From NCBI GenBank assembly GCA_022360105.1, contig JAKSDL010000005.1, forward strand, positions 1 through 31,371: a stretch of 31,371 bases of DNA, given 5' to 3'. Position numbers and translations under genes: made by a program. Every line of letters begins with the position of its first letter. The first letter of the stretch is position 1. This DNA comes from Pseudomonadota bacterium. GTDB lineage: Bacteria; SAR324; XYD2-FULL-50-16; JAHJRI01. This document shows, one piece after another, positions 1 to 7,001 of the stretch. The notes beneath the pieces were generated by a model. It saw nothing but the letters and a program-made list of their open reading frames with translations, was not told the DNA's origin and searched no databases.

Positions 1-113
1 AATTCCATATCCTTAACAGTTAGTGAATGATCGTAGGACATGGCAAAAGTGCTTGTGACAAAAATGCAAGATATCAAGACAGCCAGCAATGCCAGAAAAG
101 TTTTAAATTTCAT
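1..113 (-). CDS. secreted protein, N-terminal fragment (cut by window start)
   Basis: Only the first 37 codons are in the window; the rest lies beyond position 1. The start is ATG at 113, with a GGAG Shine-Dalgarno sequence five bases upstream on the minus strand. The protein opens with a Lys-containing n-region, a hydrophobic stretch (about residues 7-22) and an STFA cleavage-like site near residue 24, so it is very likely exported. The visible mature part (MSYDHSLTVKDME) is too short to name a family. It is transcribed away from the FixH-like gene at 631 and shares the long intergenic region with it. The reading frame, signal peptide and ribosome site are seen directly; the function is unknown. 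Confidence 0.7.
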   Translation of the reverse strand, partial: MKFKTFLALLAVLISCIFVTSTFAMSYDHSLTVKDME

Positions 114-624
114 GCGCACTCCATTCAGAAAAAGTTGTGTAATAAAATAATCTCAAATATATAATATACAAACAAACCATTTGTGACCGCAACAATGCAT
201 ATGATTTCGTGACCTGGCATCTAACCGAAGATCAAATCTCCTCCCCGGTATCCCAAGATGCAGGCAGAAACAATAATCGGGGAATAGACCAACAAAAGCC
301 AGGCAGGGCCTTTTCAGTTTTTTTTACAGTCGCCACACTTAGCAATTCAGCCCTTTCCGTCCTATTTTTAGACAAAAACGCGCTTAGATTACAAGTGATA
401 ACCATTCGCAAACAGACGATAAAAAACCAATAATGTCAACAGATAACATCAATTTTATGAGAAATAAGAAACTTGTTTGTTAAAATTTTTCATGATAGCG
501 TTATGTTGATTTTTATTGGTATTTAATAAAACTCTTTTGCGATATCAGTGTGGTTTGCCTTGACAAAAGACGTATCTAAATCATACGGGATGGCCCGTTT
601 AAAAAATAACCAATTTTTTTAGGG
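114..624. other. divergent intergenic region
   Basis: About 0.5 kb with no convincing gene, lying between two divergent signal-peptide genes, so promoters in both directions are expected. A TTGACA hexamer at 560-565 could be the -35 box for the gene at 631, but the matching -10 (around 581-588) is weak. A plus-strand hairpin at 294-310 (AAAAGCC pairing with GGCCTTTT with one bulge) is followed by eight T at 318-325 and looks like an intrinsic terminator, yet no plus-strand gene precedes it. A short plus-strand reading frame across 209-433 has no protein-like features. Confidence 0.4.
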
Positions 625-630
625 ATGCTT

Positions 631-1077
631 ATGATTCAATTATTGCAAAAAACTTTATTAATCAGTGCATTGACATTAGTATCTTTTTTCTTGATTTTTC
701 CTGCACAGGTAGCGGCAGAATCGCACAAAATGAAAGCTAACATAAACTGCGATATCCAACATCATGCCTGCACGCAAACTGTTTCCAACATGACGGTTAC
801 CCTTGATGTACAACCAAAACCTGTTAAAGCCATGGAAAATCTGACGTTCCAGGTTTCACTAAACAATTATACCAGTACAAAGGTTCCATTCATCGACCTG
901 GGTATGCCTGGAATGAATATGGGTAGAAATCATGTAGATTTAAAAAAAACCGGCCCAAACCAATTCCAGGGTCAGGGTGTCATAGTGCGCTGCCCCAGTG
1001 GCAAGACTATCTGGCGTGCCACCGTCACCATTCCTCAAACCGGTAAAGTGGATTTTATTTTTGATGTCATCTATTAG
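631..1077 (+). CDS. FixH/YtkA-like periplasmic protein, probable oxidase copper-assembly factor
   Basis: A protein of about 148 residues with an N-terminal signal peptide (hydrophobic to about residue 23, then a QVAAES cleavage-like site) and a beta-rich YtkA/FixH-type domain. Met- and His-rich stretches, NCDIQHHAC just after the signal and GMPGMNMG mid-protein, are plausible copper ligands. An ATG also lies at 625, but AGGG at 621-624 abuts it and sits a proper six bases before ATG 631, so 631 is preferred. The stop overlaps the next gene by 14 bases, indicating translational coupling. FixH/CcoH-type proteins belong to cbb3 oxidase maturation clusters, and the oxidase ATPase converges on this pair from the other side. 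The copper role is inferred from family, motifs and context. Confidence 0.6.
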   Translation: MIQLLQKTLLISALTLVSFFLIFPAQVAAESHKMKANINCDIQHHACTQTVSNMTVTLDVQPKPVKAMENLTFQVSLNNYTSTKVPFIDLGMPGMNMGRNHVDLKKTGPNQFQGQGVIVRCPSGKTIWRATVTIPQTGKVDFIFDVIY

Positions 1078-1756
1078 CGGATTGGCAGGCATTTTCCTGT
1101 TGACCGGATTTACCGTGGGCTTTGGGCATTGCATTGGTATGTGCGGCCCCCTGGTAATCTCCTATACCTTAAAAATCAAATCAGAGAGGTCCAACTGGCC
1201 TCACTTTTTTTACAATACAGGCCGGGTAACCACCTACTCCATTTTAGGCGGTATCATGGGGTTGACCGGCTCGTTCACCATGGTCACTTCCAGAATTGCC
1301 GGTATACAGAAAGGGGTTCTGATGTTTTCCGGTATCCTGATCATCATTATGGGACTAATGATGACCGGCTGGTTAGCCAAAGTATCATGGTTTAAAAGCA
1401 GTCCAGGTTTCCAATCGTTTCTGACCAGGAAATTCGGAGTTTTAATCCAGGCAAAATCCGTATTAGCTTATTATCCCATGGGGTTGTTGCTGGGCCTTTT
1501 ACCATGTGGTCCCGTATATACAGCCTTGCTCGCCGCCGCCAGGGCAGGTATGGATGCTGAAAATATGTGGGCAGGCATTATCAAAGGAATGATATTGATG
1601 GCGTCTTTCGGATTGGGGACCATACCGGCACTTGTGCTTGTGGGAAAACTCGCCGGTTTCAACTGGCTTAAAAAAAGAGATCTGATTTATAAAACCAGTG
1701 GCATCATTATGATTGGCGTTGGCGTCTATTTCCTAAGCAAAGGCATTCGTTATTGA
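1064..1756 (+). CDS. SafE/UreH-like (DsbD_2-type) membrane protein
   Basis: A polytopic membrane protein of about 230 residues with roughly six transmembrane helices. It belongs to the sulfite exporter TauE/SafE or UreH-like transmembrane family. The pseudo-duplicated conserved elements are visible: GFGHCIGMCGPLV near the N-terminus and GLLPCGPVY in the second half, with paired Cys/Pro-containing helices like DsbD. A longer frame is open back to 998, but ATG 1064 sits inside the end of the FixH-like gene and gives the conserved N-terminus, so it is chosen. Such proteins are common beside ccoGHIS genes and are thought to help cbb3 oxidase maturation, possibly metal or redox handling. The convergent ccoI gene ends only nine bases beyond this stop. 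The substrate is not shown by the sequence. Confidence 0.7.
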   Translation: MSSISGLAGIFLLTGFTVGFGHCIGMCGPLVISYTLKIKSERSNWPHFFYNTGRVTTYSILGGIMGLTGSFTMVTSRIAGIQKGVLMFSGILIIIMGLMMTGWLAKVSWFKSSPGFQSFLTRKFGVLIQAKSVLAYYPMGLLLGLLPCGPVYTALLAAARAGMDAENMWAGIIKGMILMASFGLGTIPALVLVGKLAGFNWLKKRDLIYKTSGIIMIGVGVYFLSKGIRY

Positions 1757-1765
1757 TCAAAACCT

Positions 1766-4228
1766 TTACCTGGAAACATGCTCTCTTTTTAACAGGAAAA
1801 GTGTGTTGAAAGTCACCGAAAGGCTACTAAATAACATTGCCGTCACGGCAATAATTGGATTCAGCAAGCCGCTGGCTGCTACCGGAATGCCGATTAAATT
1901 ATAAAGGAGAGCAAATACCAGGTTCTGTTTGACGGTTCGGTTGACCTTACCTGCCAGGAATAGAAAATCCAGTAATTGAGCAGGATTTTCTTTCATCAAG
2001 GTAATTGAAGCCACATTGTCCCCCGGATTCAATCCGGAATGAACCGCCACGGCCAGATCGGATTCAGCCATCGCCGGTGCATCATTAACCCCGTCTCCAA
2101 CCATCACCACTTTATTGTTATTGGATTTTTGCTTTCTGATGAATTCAGCTTTTTGATGGGGCAATAGGTCTCCGTAAGCGTTCGCATCAGTAATTCCCGT
2201 CGAATGGGCAACTTCTTTTGTGGGCATTGATGCATCACCTGAGATCAGAAAAACGTCAAAATCTTTGTTATTAAGGTCTGTTATCAGCCCTTTTACGTCT
2301 CCCCTGACTGAATCCCCAAGATAAATGACTGCTTCGATAACATTATCCCAGGACAGATAGATCCTTGAAACGACCTGCGCTGAATCGGGCAGGTGTTCCT
2401 CAAATCTTTCCGTTTGTGCTGCATCTTCCATAAATTCCCAATTTCCAAGCCGGACCTGTTTGTTTTTATAGAGACCACTAATCCCGTTTTCATAATGCTT
2501 TATATTGCTAATAGACAGCAGCTCAAGGTTTTGTTGTTCGAATTGGTTTTTTATGGCCAGGGCTATATAGTGTCCTGATTCTTGTTCTAAAGTCGCAGCT
2601 ATGCTTAAGATGTCATTTGGGGTCAGGGTTGAAACAGCTTGTATCTCCAGACACTCCAGCTTGCCTGTGGTGAGTGTGCCTGTTTTGTCAAACACCACCT
2701 TATCCAAATCGACAACTCTTTCAAACGCCTCCAAATCTTTGACCAGGACTCCCTGTTTCCCGGCAATGGAAACGCCGGCTACTAATGCCAAGGGGATGGC
2801 GACACCCAACGCACAGGGGCAGGATATCACCATGACAGATAGTGCCCGGTCAATAGATTCATAAGAGGTTAATCCCCTTAACAAGCTATAAATATAAGTC
2901 ATTACGGAAAGACTCAGCACCACTGGGACGAATAATTTCAACAATCTTTCAAACCGGGCTGTTTGTCTGGTTTTTCCGGAGAGAGAGTTTTCCATAATTA
3001 TTTTCATCTTCCCAAATACAGATTCTTCTCCCACATGATCCGCTTTCACAGTGATTGAACCAGAGATAATCCGCGTTCCGCTTTTCACAGAATCCCTGAT
3101 TTTAGCATTAAACGGTTTTGGTTCTCCGGTAATTGAAGATTCGTCTATTACCGCTTCACCCTTAGTAACGGTTCCATCCCCTGCAACGATCTCACCCTCG
3201 GAAACCAGAAAAATACTTCCCTCGGTCAATTGCTTTACAGAAACATAGCGCCCTTTTGGAGACTGGTCAGAACAGATCCTTACTTTTTCAGGCACCAGGG
3301 AAAAAAAATCGGTTAATCCCATGGCGATTTTTGATTTAGCGGAATGCTCCAGTCGTTTTCCGATTAAAACCAGCAAAATCAACATGGAAGAAGCGTCAAA
3401 GTAAAGATGCAGACTGCTTTGTATGACATTCAAAAGACTATAAAGGAACGCAGTAATCGACCCAATCGAAATCAACACTTCCATTCCCGGAATTCCGGTG
3501 CGGATTGCCGCCAGAGCTTTTTTGTGAATAGGATATCCGCCGTAAACCAGGGCGACGGTAGCCATTAAAAGCAGCGGCCATGAAAGCAGTTGCACGGATA
3601 CTTTGGGTAGCTGCCAGATAAAACCCGAATAGATTGACCAACTGAACATCATTATATTCATGGTCAGGAAAAAGGTTACTGCCAAACGCACAAACTCCGG
3701 GGTTTGTGATTGTTGCCCTTCATCCAGGGCATGGAGACCATATCCGAGACTCTTCACCAGTTTTTTAATTTTCTCGGGAGACGTTAAAACAGGATCGTAA
3801 ACCACCTTGCCCCTGTCACTGGAAAAAGTGCAAACCGCCTGCCGGACTCCTTTTGACTTTTTCAGAGCATCCTCCACAATCCAGGCGCAGGCCGGGCACC
3901 ACATATTTGAAAGAGAGAAAGCCCAGGTCAAGGTTTCAGTGGATGAATCGCTTTGATTTTGAAATTCTCTAGCTTTGTCCGATGGATATGATTTGGCTGG
4001 ATCAGCATCTTCAGAAGCCCCGGGAATAACACCCGCGGCAACACAGGTTTTGTAGATTTCGGTTTGCTTGAAATCGCCGACATTACGGTATTCCTCCGAT
4101 TCCATGATCATGGAGTAGACCATTTTACAGCCGTTGCAACAGAAATGCTTTTCTACTTCTTCTTCAATAGAATACTTGGCTGTAGTGACCGGAAGACCAC
4201 AAAGCGTGCAGGAAAGTGGATGATTCAT
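1766..4228 (-). CDS. ccoI: CcoI/FixI-type copper-transporting P-type ATPase
   Basis: This 820-residue P1B-type ATPase has all the family landmarks. There is an N-terminal Cys-rich metal-binding module (C7, C10, C30, C31, C34) and an HMA-like domain with MWCPAC (C111, C114). The actuator loop has SSITGEP, the membrane metal site is CPC (470-472), the phosphorylation site is DKTGT with D514, and the hinge is GDGVNDAPA near residue 725. The double N-terminal metal-binding arrangement and oxidase context fit CcoI, which exports copper for CuB insertion in cbb3 oxidases. It is the last gene of the minus-strand run, separated from actE by about 70 bases. ATPase identity is certain; assignment to CcoI rather than a general CopA rests on context and the N-terminal domain. 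Confidence 0.88.
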   Translation of the reverse strand: MNHPLSCTLCGLPVTTAKYSIEEEVEKHFCCNGCKMVYSMIMESEEYRNVGDFKQTEIYKTCVAAGVIPGASEDADPAKSYPSDKAREFQNQSDSSTETLTWAFSLSNMWCPACAWIVEDALKKSKGVRQAVCTFSSDRGKVVYDPVLTSPEKIKKLVKSLGYGLHALDEGQQSQTPEFVRLAVTFFLTMNIMMFSWSIYSGFIWQLPKVSVQLLSWPLLLMATVALVYGGYPIHKKALAAIRTGIPGMEVLISIGSITAFLYSLLNVIQSSLHLYFDASSMLILLVLIGKRLEHSAKSKIAMGLTDFFSLVPEKVRICSDQSPKGRYVSVKQLTEGSIFLVSEGEIVAGDGTVTKGEAVIDESSITGEPKPFNAKIRDSVKSGTRIISGSITVKADHVGEESVFGKMKIIMENSLSGKTRQTARFERLLKLFVPVVLSLSVMTYIYSLLRGLTSYESIDRALSVMVISCPCALGVAIPLALVAGVSIAGKQGVLVKDLEAFERVVDLDKVVFDKTGTLTTGKLECLEIQAVSTLTPNDILSIAATLEQESGHYIALAIKNQFEQQNLELLSISNIKHYENGISGLYKNKQVRLGNWEFMEDAAQTERFEEHLPDSAQVVSRIYLSWDNVIEAVIYLGDSVRGDVKGLITDLNNKDFDVFLISGDASMPTKEVAHSTGITDANAYGDLLPHQKAEFIRKQKSNNNKVVMVGDGVNDAPAMAESDLAVAVHSGLNPGDNVASITLMKENPAQLLDFLFLAGKVNRTVKQNLVFALLYNLIGIPVAASGLLNPIIAVTAMLFSSLSVTFNTLFLLKREHVSR

Positions 4229-4297
4229 ATAAAGCTTCCCAAATACATTGCGACCTTGGGAGTATTAGATGTGGCAACAGGCGGGCGTTGCCGGAAA

Positions 4298-4801
4298 TTA
4301 GTTCCCCGCCTGCTTATGACGCAGGTATTGAATAACAGCCCAACGACTCTCGACTGACATTGTTGAGGCCAAAGCAGGTGCTCGTTTACCTCCGTAACTG
4401 ATATGCTGAAACAACTCGACATCAGAAAGTTGTTTGGCCTGGGTACCGGCCAAGTCAGTTGGCAGTGGGGTAAAACTTTGGCCAACCGTTCCCTGTCCAT
4501 CCAGGTTAGGTCCGTGACAGTGGGAACAGAAAACCTGGTAAGCGACTTTTCCGTCTTCAACAGTACTACTTGTTGGTACTTGGATCGTATTGTCCGCCAG
4601 TGACGCCCTTATTTGTTCTTCACCCCCATGAAAGGGGACAGTTCCCTCCTCCATAATCAGCATCGGTTCTTCATGTGGGCGCACAGCAGGAGTTTCCTGC
4701 ATCCTGCTCCACCTCATATTGTCATCATAAAGATTTACTATATTGTAAAGTCCATATACTGCGGCTAGTACAAAGACACCAAGAAACAAAGCCTGCTTCA
4801 T
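4298..4801 (-). CDS. actE: ActE-like monoheme cytochrome c of alternative complex III
   Basis: A 167-residue protein with an uncleaved-looking N-terminal hydrophobic anchor (residues 3-22) and one heme c site, CSHCH (C92-H96). The segment EEGTVPFHGG at 51-60 and the ending SRWAVIQYLRH match the layout of the ActE subunit, which carries electrons from ActA to the oxidase. Unlike usual ActE/CcoP-type domains, the expected Met-Pro distal ligand position reads AP (A141-P142), and the only nearby Met is M148. There is no lipobox, so anchoring is by the N-terminal helix. Its ATG follows the TAG of the upstream small membrane gene directly. The gene is displaced from the other act genes and lies among oxidase genes. 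The ActE name is from motif resemblance. Confidence 0.7.
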   Translation of the reverse strand: MKQALFLGVFVLAAVYGLYNIVNLYDDNMRWSRMQETPAVRPHEEPMLIMEEGTVPFHGGEEQIRASLADNTIQVPTSSTVEDGKVAYQVFCSHCHGPNLDGQGTVGQSFTPLPTDLAGTQAKQLSDVELFQHISYGGKRAPALASTMSVESRWAVIQYLRHKQAGN

Positions 4802-5029
4802 CTATTGCCCTCCTTTGCCTCTGATATGTTGAGGGAATGGCAGCTTTTCATATTCTGCATGGGGTGATTCTGAAGGTAAGCTTTTTACCGGTCGATAGTC
4901 CCATGAGGGCATGCCTTTATCAGAAACCACATAAAATGTGAACCCACCTGCAACCAAAATGAATCCAACAATCAGGAAAATCCAGATCCAGGTAACTACC
5001 GCCGTATTTTTTAGATTGAATCCAGCCAT
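4802..5029 (-). CDS. small one-helix membrane protein, unrecognised
   Basis: This 75-residue protein has a single transmembrane helix (about residues 10-34), a short cytosolic N-terminus and a polar tail of about 40 residues with Pro and aromatic residues (MPSWDYRPVKSLPSES ... LPFPQHIRG). No heme, Cys or metal motif is present and I do not recognise the family. It lies immediately between the CcoP-N-like subunit and actE; its stop abuts the actE start. A strong GGAGGTGA ribosome site upstream (plus-strand 5037-5044) supports translation. By position it is a candidate accessory subunit of the oxidase or of its junction with alternative complex III. That role is inference only. Confidence 0.65.
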   Translation of the reverse strand: MAGFNLKNTAVVTWIWIFLIVGFILVAGGFTFYVVSDKGMPSWDYRPVKSLPSESPHAEYEKLPFPQHIRGKGGQ

Positions 5030-5030
5030 T

Positions 5031-5303
5031 TTATATTGTCACCTCCGAAAAGCCGTAATAAAGAATGTAAAAAAGTGCCCACACAACCGTACCTATAATG
5101 ATTAACGCCATCACCATGGGAAAAGGATTGTCGCCTTCGCTAATATCATCGTTAAACTGATGCAGTTCCTTGGATGGTTTTTTGTCTTTTGAATTCACCA
5201 AAGGCATCAGAGAAAGCCCTACACCAAACAAAACCATAAATATCAATGGAACCAGCAATGAACCTAATGCGTGTTGCAGATTTACAATCTCAAAAAACCT
5301 CAT
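5031..5303 (-). CDS. CcoQ/CcoP N-terminus-like membrane subunit without heme
   Basis: A 90-residue protein with two transmembrane helices (about 12-35 and 63-86). The second helix is preceded by DDISEGDNPFPM, which resembles the acidic D/N-N-P-L-P motif that precedes the CcoP membrane helix in cbb3 oxidases. No CXXCH is present, so this looks like the CcoP (or CcoQ+CcoP) membrane part split from its heme domains. A c-type heme domain is instead fused to the CcoO subunit at 6069-7001. It lies in a close run ccoS, this gene, small membrane gene, actE, ccoI. The motif match is seen; the subunit role is inferred. Confidence 0.65.
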   Translation of the reverse strand: MRFFEIVNLQHALGSLLVPLIFMVLFGVGLSLMPLVNSKDKKPSKELHQFNDDISEGDNPFPMVMALIIIGTVVWALFYILYYGFSEVTI

Positions 5304-5355
5304 GTTGCTCCCCTTATTCTTGAATCAACTCTTTATAGATATAGATAGCATTCAC

Positions 5356-5607
5356 TTAGTGAGAAACCAATGCATACACAATAATTGCAGCACTGCTGGC
5401 AATACCAGCTACAATCAGAAACAGGATCACATAAACTTCGTATTTTCTTTTACTATTGGTTACCACTGCCTGATTGTCCTCTTCCAGGGCCAGGAATCGA
5501 GCTCTCTGCTGATCGGAAAACTGGCCGTTCTTCAATGCCCAGAAAAAAACCAGCAACCCAATAATCAACCCGGTAAGTATGTATGTCAGAAAAAATGGAT
5601 AGTACAT
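5356..5607 (-). CDS. ccoS: CcoS-like cbb3 oxidase assembly protein with an extra helix
   Basis: The N-terminal half of this 83-residue protein carries the CcoS signature: a helix followed by FFWALKNGQFSDQQRARFLALEED, matching F-x-W-A-x3-G-Q-F-x-D and an acidic end. CcoS is needed for cofactor loading into CcoN. Classical CcoS has one helix and about 50-70 residues; here a second helix (about 57-80) is added. The start at 5607 lies just inside the edge of the repeat array, and no Shine-Dalgarno sequence is visible before it. The next gene starts 52 bases downstream. The CcoS assignment is good; the meaning of the second helix is unknown. Confidence 0.72.
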   Translation of the reverse strand: MYYPFFLTYILTGLIIGLLVFFWALKNGQFSDQQRARFLALEEDNQAVVTNSKRKYEVYVILFLIVAGIASSAAIIVYALVSH

Positions 5608-5615
5608 GTTTTTTT

Positions 5616-6004
5616 AGGTGTTTAGGGTTTTAGGCTGAAGCTTCTAAGACGGAAGGATACTTCCATTCAAGTTTTCCTTTAACCTCTAGCCCTTTACTTT
5701 TAGTCAAATTAGGTGTTTAGGTTATAAGGCTGAAGACTGAAGGATCTTGCATTCAAGGTTTGCTGCAACCTTAAGTCTTTTGCCATCGGTCTAGTTAGAT
5801 GTTTAGGGTTTTAGTTAATTAGGTTGAAGGTTATTCCTTCAGTCTAAACAGGTGTTTAAGTTTAAGACTGATTAGGAGTTCCATTAAAGCCTTCATTTAG
5901 CTATCAGCCTATTACTTTCGTTTAAATTTGGTGTTCAGGGATTTAGGTGTAAGGCCGCGGAGTTTTTTCAATCGGTTTTTTCCTTCAGTCTTCAGCCTAA
6001 ACCC
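5616..6004. repeat. array of degenerate palindromic intergenic repeats
   Basis: The 461 bases between ccoO and ccoS hold no gene but about five imperfect units. They begin with versions of AGGTGTTTAGGGTTTTAGG near 5616, 5711, 5797, 5850 and 5930, with unit lengths of roughly 50-95 bases. Parts are inverted copies: GGCTGAAGACTGAAGG at 5728-5743 is the exact reverse complement of 5982-5997, and TGAAGG/CCTTCA at 5825-5830 and 5836-5841 makes a small hairpin. The array is imperfect and spacers are not of fixed length, so it is not CRISPR. No transposase or target-site duplication is seen. It would be transcribed within the oxidase operon if that is continuous. Confidence 0.8.
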
Positions 6005-6068
6005 CTCGATTGACCTTTAGTCTAATTTCCTTCGTTTTATTTCACTTAAAACTTAAACACGTCAATGT

Positions 6069-7001
6069 CTACTCGTAAGAAGCATCAATGCCCTTGGGTT
6101 CATCGTTTGCGTCGATATCGTTAATAAAGTATTTAGCTATGTAATTGCCTACATCCCAGATCTTTTCCGACTCCAGCTCTCTTTTGAAATATGGCATTGC
6201 CGTGCCAGTTATGCCGTTCATGATCTGGTAATAGATGATGCCTCCGCTGATACCTCTTCCATTCAGAATCGTAAAATTCAAAGGAGGTGGATAAATGTAC
6301 GGCTGGGCAGGTCCCATACCGTCACCCACCGGTCCGTGGCATCCCAGGCAAAAATCCTGGTAAATCTTTTCTCCCCTGGCCAGGCTCGCTTCCGTTGCGG
6401 CGTAGGGTGTCGGTAAATCCTGCCAGCCCTGGGGAACGTGTTTGTGTAACCAGGCCACATTTTCCTCTACTCCAGCTTCATAAGCTTTGATTGCTTCCAG
6501 TTTCCATTTTTTTTGCCTGGCCATTCTTTGGTCCGCATGTTTCAATCCCAGGCTTTGTACGTAGTTTGTTAAAGACTCGATTTCCGCATCCGTGAGAAAC
6601 CTGAATGGTGGCATTACAGAAAGGGGTCTGGTAAACCTTGGATTGACAAAGTGAGCAATATGCCAGTCATCCGGATGTTCCCCGCCTTGCTGAGAAAGAT
6701 CTGGACCTGTCCGTTGAGATCCCAGGAAAATAGGCTGGTCTTGAAGATAATCGCCGGCCTCGGCTATTCTTTCTGCACCCATTCCCCAATCTATTGCCCT
6801 GATCGACTGTGTATGGCAGTAAACACAGCCATTTCTAAGATAAAGGTCTCTTCCCTGATTCTCAAGAGCGGTTCTGGTTCTGTACAGATCCGAAGGGATG
6901 GTTTTATTGGTATCCGCGTATGGTAGTATTACCACCACCAGCGTAACTGCGATCAGTATCAGGAGGCTTCCGGCAACTATCGCCAAAGGTGTCATTTTCA
7001 T
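6069..7001 (-). CDS. ccoO: CcoO-type cytochrome c subunit fused to a second heme c domain
   Basis: A 310-residue protein with an N-terminal membrane anchor (residues 6-28). The first domain is CcoO-like: GRDLYLRNGCVYCHTQ (C59-H63), then GSQRTGPDLSQQGG and DDWHIAHFVNPR, with Met ligand M130 in SVMPPF. A helical linker (about 152-205) leads to a second class I cytochrome c domain with CLGCH (C218-H222) and M269 in TAMPYF. This is a CcoO core plus one CcoP-type heme domain in one chain, instead of separate CcoO and diheme CcoP. Its ATG overlaps the ccoN stop as ATGA, indicating coupling. It should pass electrons from ActA/ActE to CcoN. Domain identity is clear; the electron route is inferred. 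Confidence 0.87.
   Translation of the reverse strand: MKMTPLAIVAGSLLILIAVTLVVVILPYADTNKTIPSDLYRTRTALENQGRDLYLRNGCVYCHTQSIRAIDWGMGAERIAEAGDYLQDQPIFLGSQRTGPDLSQQGGEHPDDWHIAHFVNPRFTRPLSVMPPFRFLTDAEIESLTNYVQSLGLKHADQRMARQKKWKLEAIKAYEAGVEENVAWLHKHVPQGWQDLPTPYAATEASLARGEKIYQDFCLGCHGPVGDGMGPAQPYIYPPPLNFTILNGRGISGGIIYYQIMNGITGTAMPYFKRELESEKIWDVGNYIAKYFINDIDANDEPKGIDASYE

Noticed and set aside
209..433. 74-codon open frame in the first intergenic region
   Set aside because: No ribosome site, no domain, low-complexity composition, and it crosses a terminator-like hairpin; probably chance.
2601..2864. Open frames antisense to the copper ATPase and other large genes
   Set aside because: They lie wholly inside strong coding regions on the opposite strand, with no protein-like features or ribosome sites.
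5616..6004. TTTAGGG motifs resembling telomere repeats, or a CRISPR array
   Set aside because: The motifs occur in imperfect units of unequal length with inverted parts; telomere repeats and CRISPR arrays both need short exact direct repeats with regular spacing.
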